A stretch of DNA of 64,000 bases, taken from contig JAUNQI010000012.1 of NCBI GenBank assembly GCA_030536255.1, forward strand, positions 1 to 64,000, written 5' to 3'. This document shows, one piece after another, positions 5,843-13,994 of the stretch (position 1 is its first letter; each line of letters starts with the position of its first letter). The position numbers were made by a program, and so were the translations under genes. Origin of the DNA: Eubacteriales bacterium (GTDB taxonomy: Bacteria > Bacillota > Clostridia > Oscillospirales > Oscillospiraceae). Under the pieces are notes generated by a model. That model was not told the origin of the DNA and ran no database searches. It saw only the letters and a program-made list of their open reading frames with translations.

Positions 5843-6653
5843 ATACACAATCGCCGTTATTGTAGAGGGCGAGAAGTTTGAAAAGATTGCCTTTAGCAAC
5901 ATCATGAAAAATTTCTTTAATAAGCGACTGGGGAAGACATCTGCGAAGGTAATTCAGATGCCGGCAGAGCAAAATATATATATGCTCTGGAAAGCTATGA
6001 AGGAAGATAACTTCGACTCGGATATTATAGAGGTTATCAGAGGATCATCCCCGGAAGCAGAAGATGTACTAAAAGGATTCAGCAGAAATGATTTCAGCGA
6101 GGTTTATCTGTTTTTTGATTATGATGCCCATCAGAATAATCTGAAAGGAGAGCAGGATCCGGAAACAGTAATTCAGGAAATGCTTCAGTCTTTTGACAAT
6201 GAGACAGAAAACGGAAAGCTGTTCATCAGTTATCCGATGTCCGAAGCACTGAGAGACATGGTGAAGGGTTCCTGCAGGCCATTTACCGGTGAATGCTATA
6301 TTCAAAGAAAATACACCGGTTACAAAAATGCATCCGGTGCAGAAGGGAACAAATCCAATCAAGTTAAGAAATACACGTTTTCTGACTGGTGTTATGCTAT
6401 TAATGCATATAGAGCCAGACTCAGCTGTCTGACTGGTGAAGCAAAAATCCTGCCTTTGAGTGATTGCCGGAAATACAGCCCAGGTGAGATTTACGCAGTG
6501 CAAAGAAAGAAAATTGAAGAGAATGACACGATTGCAGTTTTAAGCGCTTTTCCGGAATTTCTTGTTGAATACTTCAAAGAAGGAGAGCTTGACGGCTTAC
6601 TCCACCTCACAGAAAAGGAAAGCATTGGAGAATACCTCCAGTGCCCGGTATAG
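5832..6653 (+). CDS. TOPRIM-like effector of the two-gene defence system
   Basis: ATG 5832, overlapping the ATPase stop, is chosen over an in-frame upstream start because the family begins just before the first strand. The 273-residue product has AVIVEGEKFE (Glu12) and LFFDYDAH (Asp96, Asp98). That Glu followed by D-x-D arrangement is what a TOPRIM nuclease uses for metal binding. A conserved-looking ISYPMSEALRD follows at about 132. AriB of PARIS and AbiLii-type proteins combine a TOPRIM-like domain with an AAA partner, but I cannot tell which family this is. It ends with TAG, the only TAG stop I found. AttR lies 130 bp downstream. Confidence 0.65.
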   Translation: MSPEYTIAVIVEGEKFEKIAFSNIMKNFFNKRLGKTSAKVIQMPAEQNIYMLWKAMKEDNFDSDIIEVIRGSSPEAEDVLKGFSRNDFSEVYLFFDYDAHQNNLKGEQDPETVIQEMLQSFDNETENGKLFISYPMSEALRDMVKGSCRPFTGECYIQRKYTGYKNASGAEGNKSNQVKKYTFSDWCYAINAYRARLSCLTGEAKILPLSDCRKYSPGEIYAVQRKKIEENDTIAVLSAFPEFLVEYFKEGELDGLLHLTEKESIGEYLQCPV

Positions 6654-6699
6654 GATCATTATGATCAATATTTACCACGAAGCCGCTTTTGTCAAAAAT

Positions 6700-6723
6700 C
6701 GGGGTCAAATTCCGGGGGCAAAA
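6700..6723 (+). repeat. G-rich direct repeats near attR
   Basis: Two copies, CGGGGTCAAAT (6700-6710) and CGGGGGCAAAA (6713-6723), match the repeats at 248-301. They lie 60-80 bp inside attR, where integrase arm sites would be expected. Confidence 0.5.
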
Positions 6724-6782
6724 AGCAGATAAATACGCAGTTTTCTCAACAATCTCTGGCATTGACAGGAATAGGAGAAAAC

Positions 6783-6826
6783 CCCTTTTAAGGCGGGTGT
6801 CCGGGGTTCGAGTCCCCGTTGGAGCA
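6783..6826 (+). repeat. attR: 44-bp duplicate of the tRNA-Lys 3' half
   Basis: Identical to 94-137. Without a 5' half it cannot fold as a tRNA. It is the original chromosomal 3' end, followed by the original terminator. Confidence 0.92.
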
Positions 6827-6833
6827 TCCCTTG

Positions 6834-6868
6834 AAATCCTCAAATCTTCAGAGATTTGGGGATTTTTT
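6834..6868 (+). terminator. Original tRNA-Lys terminator, displaced by the insertion
   Basis: Fourteen-bp stem with one G-T pair (AAATCCTCAAATCT / AGATTTGGGGATTT), a 4-nt loop and a T6 run. It lies just outside attR, which shows which side is chromosome. Confidence 0.85.
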
Positions 6869-6909
6869 GCATATAATCATGCCTCGTCTATGACTGTCAT
6901 TTGTGGCCA

Positions 6910-6962
6910 ATGCTTTGGCCAAAGCATGGTCAAAGGGTTATTATTGGCCAAATAATGGTCAA
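6910..6962. repeat. Two palindromes with TTGGCCAA cores
   Basis: ATGCTTTGGCCAAAGCAT (6910-6927) is a perfect 18-bp palindrome. ATTATTGGCCAAATAAT (6940-6956) is a near match in design. Each is followed by GGTCAAA. They may be protein-binding sites or remnants of a small repeat. Confidence 0.5.
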
Positions 6963-6987
6963 AAAACGGTCCGTAATGGACCGTTTT
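6963..6987 (-). terminator. Terminator of the aldo/keto reductase gene
   Basis: Ten-bp perfect stem AAAACGGTCC/GGACCGTTTT with loop GTAAT; A/T tracts on both sides make it potentially bidirectional. Confidence 0.8.
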
Positions 6988-7000
6988 CATTCGTTATTAA

Positions 7001-8200
7001 TTATTGTTGAATCCCGCGGGATTTTTTAGCCGCTTCTTCTCGCTCCTTGCAGACTTCCGCCCATACCGGTACCTTATCCAGAACCTCTTTCATCACAGGC
7101 ATAAGGGCGGGAACATCGATTCCCTGAGGGCACATCTGAGCACACTGCCCGCAGCCGATGCAGTTTTCGGGCTTTCCGCTCTCTCCGAGAGCGTCCCGCT
7201 TCATTCCGACGTTAATACTCAGATAAAATTTTGCATCGTTATATAGCCGGATGATGGACGGAATATCCAGCTGCGCAGGACAGCCCTTGCAGCAATACCG
7301 GCAGCCCGTGCAGGGAACAGCATTTTTCAGCTTTTCGGCAATCTCAAAAACGGCTGCTGTCTCCTCATCGTTCAGGGGCTTTCTCTCCTCAAAAGTCTTT
7401 ACATTGTCCTTCATCTGCTCAAGAGAGCTCATCCCGCTCAGGATCATTCGAACATTCGGCAGGCCCTGCAGGAACCGGAATGCCCATGCAGGAATGCTTT
7501 CGTCCGGGCGGAGGCTTCTGAGCTTTTCCGTGTCCTCTTCCGGCAGGGAAGCAAGCTTTCCTCCTCTTACAGGCTCCATAACCCAAACTCCGAGTCCCCG
7601 GTTCGTGAGATACTCATACTTTGCCTTTGCATCCTGAAGTGTCCAGTCCAGATAATTCAGCTGGATCTGGCAGAACTCCATTGCATCGCCGTAAACCCCA
7701 AGGAATTTTTCCATGCAGGGGACATCTCCGTGGCAGGAAAAGCCAAGATGTTTTATTCTTCCGAGCTTTTTCTGTTCAACAAAGTAATCATGAATTCCCC
7801 ATTTTTCGTCAAGATATGTCGGAAGAGAATTCTCATTCACATTATGCAGCAGATAAAAGTCAAAATACTCTACCCCGCACTTTTCAAGCTGCTCCTCAAA
7901 GGTCTCCTTCGGGTTGTATGAAGACATAATCTGATGACCGGGATACTTATCTGCAAGGCAGAAGCTGTTTCTGGGATACTTTGCTAGCGCTTTTCCGATC
8001 GACACCTCAGAATAGCTCTCATGATAAGGAGCCGCCGTATCAAAATACTTCACACCATGCTCAAGCGCATACGCAACCATTTCATCGACCTTTTCCTGAT
8101 CGATATCTTTTCCTTTTCCTCCCGGTACAAGCGGAAGCCGCATCGTTCCAAAGCCGAGGGAAGACATGGACATACCGTTAAATTCTGTTCTGTAGACCAT
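7001..8200 (-). CDS. Aldo/keto reductase with C-terminal 2[4Fe-4S] ferredoxin module
   Basis: ATG 8200 is chosen because GGAGAAAG lies 8 nt upstream; the longer frame lacks a site. The 399-residue protein has an AKR barrel (LGFGTMRLP at the start, FDTAAPYHE with catalytic Tyr, Lys in LADKYPGH, and HNVNEN). Two Cys clusters near residues 298-365 (CTGCRYCCKGCP and CIGCGQCAQMCP) should bind two [4Fe-4S] clusters. Such AKR-ferredoxin fusions are common in anaerobic Clostridia; their substrates are mostly unknown. It lies 23 bp after a surface-protein gene and may share its transcript. A second member lies at 26246-27274. Confidence 0.9.
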   Translation of the reverse strand: MVYRTEFNGMSMSSLGFGTMRLPLVPGGKGKDIDQEKVDEMVAYALEHGVKYFDTAAPYHESYSEVSIGKALAKYPRNSFCLADKYPGHQIMSSYNPKETFEEQLEKCGVEYFDFYLLHNVNENSLPTYLDEKWGIHDYFVEQKKLGRIKHLGFSCHGDVPCMEKFLGVYGDAMEFCQIQLNYLDWTLQDAKAKYEYLTNRGLGVWVMEPVRGGKLASLPEEDTEKLRSLRPDESIPAWAFRFLQGLPNVRMILSGMSSLEQMKDNVKTFEERKPLNDEETAAVFEIAEKLKNAVPCTGCRYCCKGCPAQLDIPSIIRLYNDAKFYLSINVGMKRDALGESGKPENCIGCGQCAQMCPQGIDVPALMPVMKEVLDKVPVWAEVCKEREEAAKKSRGIQQ

Positions 8201-8223
8201 TTTTCTTTCTCCTTTTTTACACA

Positions 8224-9483
8224 TCAATAATTTTTGTGACTGCGACCGCTTCCGGAACGGCCGGACATTTTGGCTCTGCGTTTTTTTCTGGCTTTCACCT
8301 TCAGGTACTCAATAAACACGATTACTGCGGCGAGGACAATGATTCCTCCTACTGCTCCGATGATCCATGGAACAAAAGAAGGAAGATCAAGTGCTGTTCT
8401 CTCGGGCTTCGTATAGACCACACTTCTTGTTTCTGTGTAACCGCACACGGAGCATACGCCCTGCTCTTCTCCGTCCATCTTTTTGGTAGCGGCTCTGGTT
8501 TCCGTCCACACCATATCGTGAGGTGCCTGCGCATCGATATCTGTTACCTGCGGGATCAGGCTTTCATGCCAGTGGCTGTCTTTATCATAGGTCCAGTCGT
8601 CGCTCCAATCCTCAGTAACAACATAAACCTCCGGTGTGGGAGCTGGAATAGGTTCCGGAGTCTCGACGATATATACGTTCGGGGTAGGTACCGGTGTTGG
8701 AGAAGGCGTTGGAGCCGGTGTCGGGGTAACTGCCGCATTCGTGACATGAATATATGCATTTTTTGTATTTGTCTGTCCGGCTGCACCGACGAATGCACAG
8801 TATACCATCCATCCGTCCATCTGAGGCGGAACCGCATTGAGATTACAGGTGGTTCCATTTGACCCATGATCTATCACGCTGGCCGTAACGCCCGGAAATA
8901 CATTTCCGATTTCTTCCACCTTATAGGATTCATTGTACGGAGAGCGTACATACCACTGTACGCTGTCATAGTAAGGAGATGCTGAGGCCACGAAGGAAAA
9001 CGTATGCCCGGATTCATGCGATTCGTCTCCCGGATCCTTCCACACCGTAGCACCAATCAGCTTTGGCATAATACTGCGGGAAACAGTTGCCGACATACCG
9101 TCAGATGAGACCGAGATATTCGCCGGCTCATTATTGATATACGCCTTTGTTTCGGAGGAAAACAGGCTGTTAACAACGCTGGACGATACATTGACACTTA
9201 GGGTATAATTCTTGTTTTCCACTTTGCCGGAGCAGGCATTTCCGGATGAATCCGTAAGAGACCAGCCTGTTACGCTCACGCCGGAAGTAGTCGTCTGCGC
9301 ATAAAAAGCGGAATACTGCTGGCTGACATAGGGGAGGTCATTTCCCCCGCTGCCGGGATAAGTCTGAATAAGTATTTTATCATAATAATACAAAGGAATA
9401 TCATCCGCGGATCCGCTGACCGGAAGCAGTGCTGTCAGCATAAAAATCAAAAGGAATAATACAATAAGCCTGCGAAATTTCAT
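8224..9483 (-). CDS. Secreted, membrane-anchored surface protein with Pro/Thr linker
   Basis: The 419-residue protein has an N-terminal signal peptide (basic MKFRR, a 15-residue hydrophobic core, cleavage after SGSAD). A beta-rich, Ser/Thr-rich ectodomain of about 220 residues follows, then a [12 protein letters not shown] linker and a small region with two Cys (CSVCGY). A C-terminal membrane helix ([22 protein letters not shown]) is followed by a very basic tail, so it is anchored with its bulk outside. No LPXTG motif or catalytic domain is recognised. It may be an immunoglobulin-like surface protein. It is divergent from mnmG. Confidence 0.75.
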   Translation of the reverse strand: MKFRRLIVLFLLIFMLTALLPVSGSADDIPLYYYDKILIQTYPGSGGNDLPYVSQQYSAFYAQTTTSGVSVTGWSLTDSSGNACSGKVENKNYTLSVNVSSSVVNSLFSSETKAYINNEPANISVSSDGMSATVSRSIMPKLIGATVWKDPGDESHESGHTFSFVASASPYYDSVQWYVRSPYNESYKVEEIGNVFPGVTASVIDHGSNGTTCNLNAVPPQMDGWMVYCAFVGAAGQTNTKNAYIHVTNAAVTPTPAPTPSPTPVPTPNVYIVETPEPIPAPTPEVYVVTEDWSDDWTYDKDSHWHESLIPQVTDIDAQAPHDMVWTETRAATKKMDGEEQGVCSVCGYTETRSVVYTKPERTALDLPSFVPWIIGAVGGIIVLAAVIVFIEYLKVKARKKRRAKMSGRSGSGRSHKNY

Positions 9484-9567
9484 TGTCAGACAATCCCTTC
9501 TTTTCTGTATTTACGATATTATATTATCTTGATTTCCGGGGGTCAAGAATTTATAATTGAAAATGTT

Positions 9568-11439
9568 ATGATTAATTACAATGCTGGAAAATGTGATATT
9601 GCCGTAATCGGCGCTGGGCACGCCGGAATTGAGGCAGCTCTGGCCGCAGCCCGTCTGGGCCTTGATACGATATGCTTCACAGTAAACCTTGACAGTGTCG
9701 GGAATATGCCCTGTAATCCTGCAATAGGAGGTACCGGAAAAGGGCATCTGGTCCGTGAGCTTGACGCGCTGGGCGGAGAAATGGCAAAGGCTGCAGATAA
9801 AGCCTGCATTCAGTACAGAATGCTGAACCTCGGGAAAGGGCCGGCTGTTCATTCCCTTCGCGCTCAGGCGGACAGACGCAGATATCAGGAAATAATGAAG
9901 CACACGCTTGAGCTTCAGGAGCATCTTCGGGTAAAGCAGGCCGAAGTGGTTGACATTGGCGTTGAAGACGGCCGGATCGTTTCCGTAACTACCCATACAG
10001 GCGCTGTATATTCCTGCCGGGCAGTCATTGCGGCGACAGGAACATATCTTGACGGCAGAACAATCATCGGCGAGTTGCTTCGCTCCTCCGGTCCGGACGG
10101 GCTGGCGCCTGCCATTCCTCTTGCAGGAAAACTGCGTCAGCTTGGGCTGGAAATGCGCCGCTTTAAAACCGGTACACCTCCGAGAGTAAACCGCAGAACA
10201 GTGGATTTTTCAAAGCTTGAACCTCAGACCGGAGACGAGAGCTTTGAACCGTTCTCTTTTTCAACAGAGGTATTGCCCAAAAATGATGCGATCTGTTACC
10301 TCACGTATACAAATGAAAAGACCCATGAAATCATCCGGGCAAATCTTTCCCGTTCTCCTATTTATTCCGGGGTAATTGAAGGAATCGGCCCCCGTTATTG
10401 CCCAAGCATAGAAACCAAGGTCATGACCTTTCCTGACAAACCGCGTCATCAGCTTTTTATCGAACCGATGGGTCTCAATACAGAAGAGTTGTATATTCAG
10501 GGATTTTCGTCTTCCATGCCCGAAGAGGTTCAGCTTGAGATGATGAAAACTATTCCCGGCCTTGAGCATGCAGAAATGACACGTCCGGCCTATGCGATTG
10601 AATACGACTGCATTGACCCCACGGAGCTGAAACCGACACTGGAAAGCAAAAAAATATCCGGCTTTTACGGAGCAGGGCAGTTCAACGGTTCTTCCGGTTA
10701 CGAGGAAGCTGCCGTTCAGGGATTCGTTGCCGGAGTAAACGCCGCATTGAAAATTCTTGACAGAGATCCTCTGATCCTCCGCAGAAGCGACGGATATATC
10801 GGAACGCTGATCGATGACCTTGTAACGAAAGGGACAAATGAGCCCTACAGAATGATGACCTCCCGAAGCGAATACCGCCTTCTCCACCGGCAGGATAATG
10901 CCGACCAGCGGCTGAGCCGGATTGGGTTTGAGATCGGTCTCATTTCCGAGGAGCAGTATCACAGTGTTCTGAAAAAATACAAGCTTGTCAGCAGGGAAAT
11001 TGACCGGCTTGAGCATACCTATACCGCCCCGCTTGAGGAACTGAATGCTCTTCTGGAAAGCAAAGGCACCGCTTCCCTTCTGAACGGAGCCTCTCTGGCG
11101 GATATTATCCGAAGACCTCAGATCAGTTACAGTGATCTGTCTTCTTTTGATAAGGAAAGACCAGAGCTGCCCGGATCAATTACAGCCGAGGTGGAGATCT
11201 GCCTAAAATATGAAGGGTATATCAAGCGGCAGCTGAAACAGGTGGAGGAGTTTTCCAGACTGGAAAAGAAAACTATTCCAGAGGATATCAATTACGATGA
11301 TGTTGTTGGGCTCCGTCTGGAAGCAAGAGAAAAGCTGAAAAAGATCCGCCCGGAAAACTTCGGCAGGGCAGGCCGCATATCCGGAGTATCTCCGGCTGAC
11401 ATCAGCGTTCTTATGATCTATCTGGAGAGCAGGAAATGA
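9568..11439 (+). CDS. mnmG: tRNA uridine-34 carboxymethylaminomethyl modification enzyme MnmG (GidA)
   Basis: The 623-residue length and the start at ATG 9568 fit the family; the ORF extends to TTG 9529, but neither start has a strong ribosome site. FAD-binding [12 protein letters not shown] lies near the N-terminus, followed by [11 protein letters not shown] and [14 protein letters not shown], all MnmG signatures. The second motif [16 protein letters not shown] and the C-terminal helical domain ([22 protein letters not shown]) are present. With MnmE it installs cmnm5 on U34 of tRNAs using methylene-THF, FAD and glycine or ammonium. It overlaps mnmA by 4 bp; both enzymes modify the same uridine. 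Confidence 0.97.
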   Translation: MINYNAGKCDIAVIGAGHAGIEAALAAARLGLDTICFTVNLDSVGNMPCNPAIGGTGKGHLVRELDALGGEMAKAADKACIQYRMLNLGKGPAVHSLRAQADRRRYQEIMKHTLELQEHLRVKQAEVVDIGVEDGRIVSVTTHTGAVYSCRAVIAATGTYLDGRTIIGELLRSSGPDGLAPAIPLAGKLRQLGLEMRRFKTGTPPRVNRRTVDFSKLEPQTGDESFEPFSFSTEVLPKNDAICYLTYTNEKTHEIIRANLSRSPIYSGVIEGIGPRYCPSIETKVMTFPDKPRHQLFIEPMGLNTEELYIQGFSSSMPEEVQLEMMKTIPGLEHAEMTRPAYAIEYDCIDPTELKPTLESKKISGFYGAGQFNGSSGYEEAAVQGFVAGVNAALKILDRDPLILRRSDGYIGTLIDDLVTKGTNEPYRMMTSRSEYRLLHRQDNADQRLSRIGFEIGLISEEQYHSVLKKYKLVSREIDRLEHTYTAPLEELNALLESKGTASLLNGASLADIIRRPQISYSDLSSFDKERPELPGSITAEVEICLKYEGYIKRQLKQVEEFSRLEKKTIPEDINYDDVVGLRLEAREKLKKIRPENFGRAGRISGVSPADISVLMIYLESRK

Positions 11440-12458
11440 AAAAAGTTGTTCTTGGTTTTTCCGGCGGAGTCGATTCAGCGGTATGCTCCGTCTTGCTGAA
11501 GCAGGCAGGATATGATGTTCATGGAGTATATCTTGACAATTCCGATCAGACTGCCCTTGATTTTGCCTGCAGCAGTGCGGAATTCTCCGGGATTCCGCTG
11601 GAAGTAATTGACGTGAAGGCAGAGCTTGAAGAAAAAGTATGCCGTGCATTTACTGAAGCTTATCTGAACGGAGAGACTCCAAACCCCTGCATTATCTGCA
11701 ATCCGTCCCTCAAATTCAGAAATATTCTTGTCGCAGCCGACAAACTTGGTGCCGATTATATTGCTACAGGCCACTACGCCCGGGCAGAGGATCTCCCTTC
11801 CGGAGAGCGCGCGCTTCTAAAAGGGAATCCAGAAAACGATCAGAGCTACATGCTCTGCCGTATTCTTCCCGAGCAGCTGAACCGTCTCATTCTTCCGCTT
11901 GGTACATATCCGAAAAGCGAAGTACGGCGAATGGCGGAAGGCTTCCGTCTACCGGCCTCTCACAAGCCGGACAGTATGGAAATCTGTTTTATTCCGGATA
12001 AAGATTATATCGGGTGGATCAGCCGCCGGGCTGAGCTTCCGCCTCCCGGTAAGATCATTTTTCAGGGGGAAGAGATCGGTGATCACGCCGGAATTTATCG
12101 TTATACTGTAGGTCAGCGCTATCCCGGCCTGATAGATGGAAGAAAGATCTACATTTCAAAAATTGATCCTTCTGTCAATACGATCGAGCTCAGTTTATGG
12201 GAAGAGCTCTTCAAAACGGAATTGACTGCTCATAACTTTAACTGGCTCTCCGATAAGCCTGACAAGCCTCTCAGCGGTCTGACCGTTCGGGTAAGGCACA
12301 CGAAATGGGAAAATCCTCCCTGTACAGCTTATCCGTTAGATAACGACAGTGTAAAAATAGTCTGCGATGAACCCGTCCGCGCTCCCGCTCCCGGACAGTC
12401 AGCGGTTTTGTATTGCGGAGACCGCGTCCTTGGCGGCGGGTTTATCGGTAATTCTTAA
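11436..12458 (+). CDS. mnmA: tRNA-specific 2-thiouridylase MnmA
   Basis: The start overlaps the mnmG stop (ATGA). The 340-residue protein has the PP-loop [10 protein letters not shown] near residue 7, [12 protein letters not shown] with the first catalytic Cys, and [10 protein letters not shown] with the second. The Y-T-V-G-Q-R motif is at about 225. MnmA activates U34 with ATP and receives sulfur relayed from a cysteine desulfurase to give s2U34. A candidate desulfurase lies at 36546. Pairing mnmG with mnmA puts both halves of U34 (c)mnm5s2U synthesis in one transcript. Confidence 0.96.
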   Translation: MKKVVLGFSGGVDSAVCSVLLKQAGYDVHGVYLDNSDQTALDFACSSAEFSGIPLEVIDVKAELEEKVCRAFTEAYLNGETPNPCIICNPSLKFRNILVAADKLGADYIATGHYARAEDLPSGERALLKGNPENDQSYMLCRILPEQLNRLILPLGTYPKSEVRRMAEGFRLPASHKPDSMEICFIPDKDYIGWISRRAELPPPGKIIFQGEEIGDHAGIYRYTVGQRYPGLIDGRKIYISKIDPSVNTIELSLWEELFKTELTAHNFNWLSDKPDKPLSGLTVRVRHTKWENPPCTAYPLDNDSVKIVCDEPVRAPAPGQSAVLYCGDRVLGGGFIGNS

Positions 12459-12562
12459 TTTTCATATTGCCTCTTCTGATAAAAAATGGTACTATTAATT
12501 AAATATCAGCTGAACAAGCTGTTTTTCAATAATTATCAGAATAGAATAAGGAGTAGATATCT

Positions 12563-12979
12563 ATGGTCAAGCTGATTATGGGAGAAAAAGGCTCCGGAAA
12601 AACGAAGATACTCGTTGACCGTGTTATTGAAGCAATAAACAAAGAAGACGGAGACGTTGTCGTAATTGAGCGCGGGCGTGAGCTTACATATAATATTCCT
12701 TATAGTGCCAGACTGATCGATGCGAGCGTTTACGATATCGGTTCCTATGAATTCTTAAAGGGTTTCCTCTGCGGACTCCATTCCGGGAACTATGATATAG
12801 CGCATATCTTTGTCGAGAATTTCTTTAAAATCGTCAATGATAAATCCGAGGATTCCCTCGTTGCCTTTATCACCTGGCTGAAAAGCTTTTCCGAGAATGA
12901 GCATATTGATTTCGTTCTCAGCCTTTCCACCGATTCCGGATCCGCTCCGGAGGCTATAAAAGATCTTATTATCGACTAA
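12563..12979 (+). CDS. Small P-loop NTPase-like protein, unknown role
   Basis: The 138-residue protein starts with a Walker A motif, IMGEKGSGKTK (residues 5-15), after AAGGAG 9 nt upstream. Related short Clostridial proteins are often labelled twitching motility PilT, but no PilT secretion-ATPase domain is present. An acidic helix (NDKSEDSLVAFITWLKSF) and a strand FVLSLSTDSG complete a minimal P-loop fold. No clear partner lies nearby; mnmA is 105 bp upstream and a strong terminator follows. The role is unknown. Confidence 0.7.
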   Translation: MVKLIMGEKGSGKTKILVDRVIEAINKEDGDVVVIERGRELTYNIPYSARLIDASVYDIGSYEFLKGFLCGLHSGNYDIAHIFVENFFKIVNDKSEDSLVAFITWLKSFSENEHIDFVLSLSTDSGSAPEAIKDLIID

Positions 12980-13001
12980 TCTTTTCTTTCATTATTTATT
13001 T

Positions 13002-13037
13002 AAGAGACCGTACAGGCTGATTTCTGTACGGTCTCTT
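13002..13037 (+). terminator. Strong bidirectional intrinsic terminator
   Basis: Perfect 14-bp stem AAGAGACCGTACAG/CTGTACGGTCTCTT, an 8-nt loop, followed by GGTTTTCT. It separates the convergent P-loop and leucine-rich-repeat genes. Confidence 0.9.
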
Positions 13038-13064
13038 GGTTTTCTATATTACCATTCTCTAATT

Positions 13065-13994
13065 TCATTCTACATATCCAACATACCAAAGCTCTGTAAG
13101 ATAACGCCAGATATCCCGGATCTTCAGATACCAGTCTGCTCTGACATTCGGCTCGTCATAACTCCAGCCGACGTTGATCGATGCGGGCTTTTCAAATGTG
13201 ATCCAGCAGTCCGGCAGATAATTAAAAATCTCTTCTTTCTGTTCTGAAGTAACATGATAATCATTCATAATGCAGAAAAAGCGTTCCAGTTTATCCAAAC
13301 CGTAAACCGGAGAAATATCATCCACTCCCGTTGCGCTGATATTCAGATATTTCAGGTTCCGGCATTCCGATAGCGGAGAAATATCTCTGAGCTGGGAACA
13401 GAAATAAAATTCAGCGAATTCAAGCTCCTGACAGTTTTTCAGCGGGGATAGGTCGCTGATTGGGTTGTAGGACATGATCAGGTATTTCAGGTGCGGCATA
13501 TAGGCGCAGAAATCAATGTTCGTAAGAACTCCGTGACCAAGATCGAGATATTCAACATCCGTGCAGTAATTCAGGACCGAGGAGTTCCAGTCATAGATAA
13601 TTTTTCCGCCTATTTCCACAGCAACATGAGCCACCGTAGAGTCCGTAAGAAATGTCAACGGAAAGCCTTCGAATCCCACTCTCCAGACAATTTTTATATC
13701 CGGGAAATCATCTCTGAGCACAGCCATTGTTTCGTTGCTGATCCCGCAGGAATCCAGAAGAAGATATTTGCATGCAGAAAGCCGTGGCAATACCTCACGA
13801 ATCATCTCTACTCCGTCTTCTCCAATATCTGTATTGATAAACTCGATCCTTTCCTGCTCAGAAGTTAACACCTGACCAAACAATTCCACGCTGAAAACTT
13901 CCTGTTCTGCCGGATCATTTTCCGAAAATGCCGGAAACTTCCCGAAAACCAGAAAAGTCAAAATCAAAGCGAAAACAGAGAAACTTTTTTTCAT
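13065..13994 (-). CDS. Secreted leucine-rich-repeat protein
   Basis: The 309-residue protein has a signal peptide (MKKSFSVFALILTFLVFG, cleavage near AFS). From about residue 55 it carries irregular LRR units: LLLDSCGIS, YLDLGHGVLTNI, YLIMSYNPISDLSPLKN, YLNISATGVDDISP. The C-terminus is Trp- and Tyr-rich. LRR exoproteins usually mediate binding. It overlaps the upstream gene by 4 bp (ATGA) and is last in the four-gene phosphodiester-glycosidase operon, so it probably works at the cell surface with those proteins. Confidence 0.78.
   Translation of the reverse strand: MKKSFSVFALILTFLVFGKFPAFSENDPAEQEVFSVELFGQVLTSEQERIEFINTDIGEDGVEMIREVLPRLSACKYLLLDSCGISNETMAVLRDDFPDIKIVWRVGFEGFPLTFLTDSTVAHVAVEIGGKIIYDWNSSVLNYCTDVEYLDLGHGVLTNIDFCAYMPHLKYLIMSYNPISDLSPLKNCQELEFAEFYFCSQLRDISPLSECRNLKYLNISATGVDDISPVYGLDKLERFFCIMNDYHVTSEQKEEIFNYLPDCWITFEKPASINVGWSYDEPNVRADWYLKIRDIWRYLTELWYVGYVE

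Larger units (their letters stand above)
138..6826. mobile_element. Decayed prophage-like integrated element at tRNA-Lys (about 6.7 kb)
   Basis: The element is bounded by the 44-bp att repeats. It holds phage remnants (portal 3' end, YjcQ, endolysin and holin pieces, integrase C-terminal stump) and intact cargo (toxin-antitoxin triad, AAA/TOPRIM-like pair). Packaging, capsid, tail, replication and regulatory genes are missing, and the only integrase piece lacks its N-terminal half, so it is probably immobile unless helped in trans. The chromosomal tRNA terminator is displaced to 6834-6868, and the element supplies its own at 149-181. It could instead be a satellite that decayed after capturing phage DNA. 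Confidence 0.85.
6654..7000. other. Non-coding stretch between the element and the chromosome
   Basis: This stretch holds the G-rich repeats (6700-6723), attR, the displaced tRNA terminator, two TTGGCCAA-centred palindromes (6910-6927 and 6940-6956) and a bidirectional terminator (6963-6987). I see no gene in it. Confidence 0.7.

Noticed and set aside
6783..6826. Second tRNA-Lys gene
   Set aside because: Only the 3' half is present, without D arm or 5' acceptor strand; it is attR.
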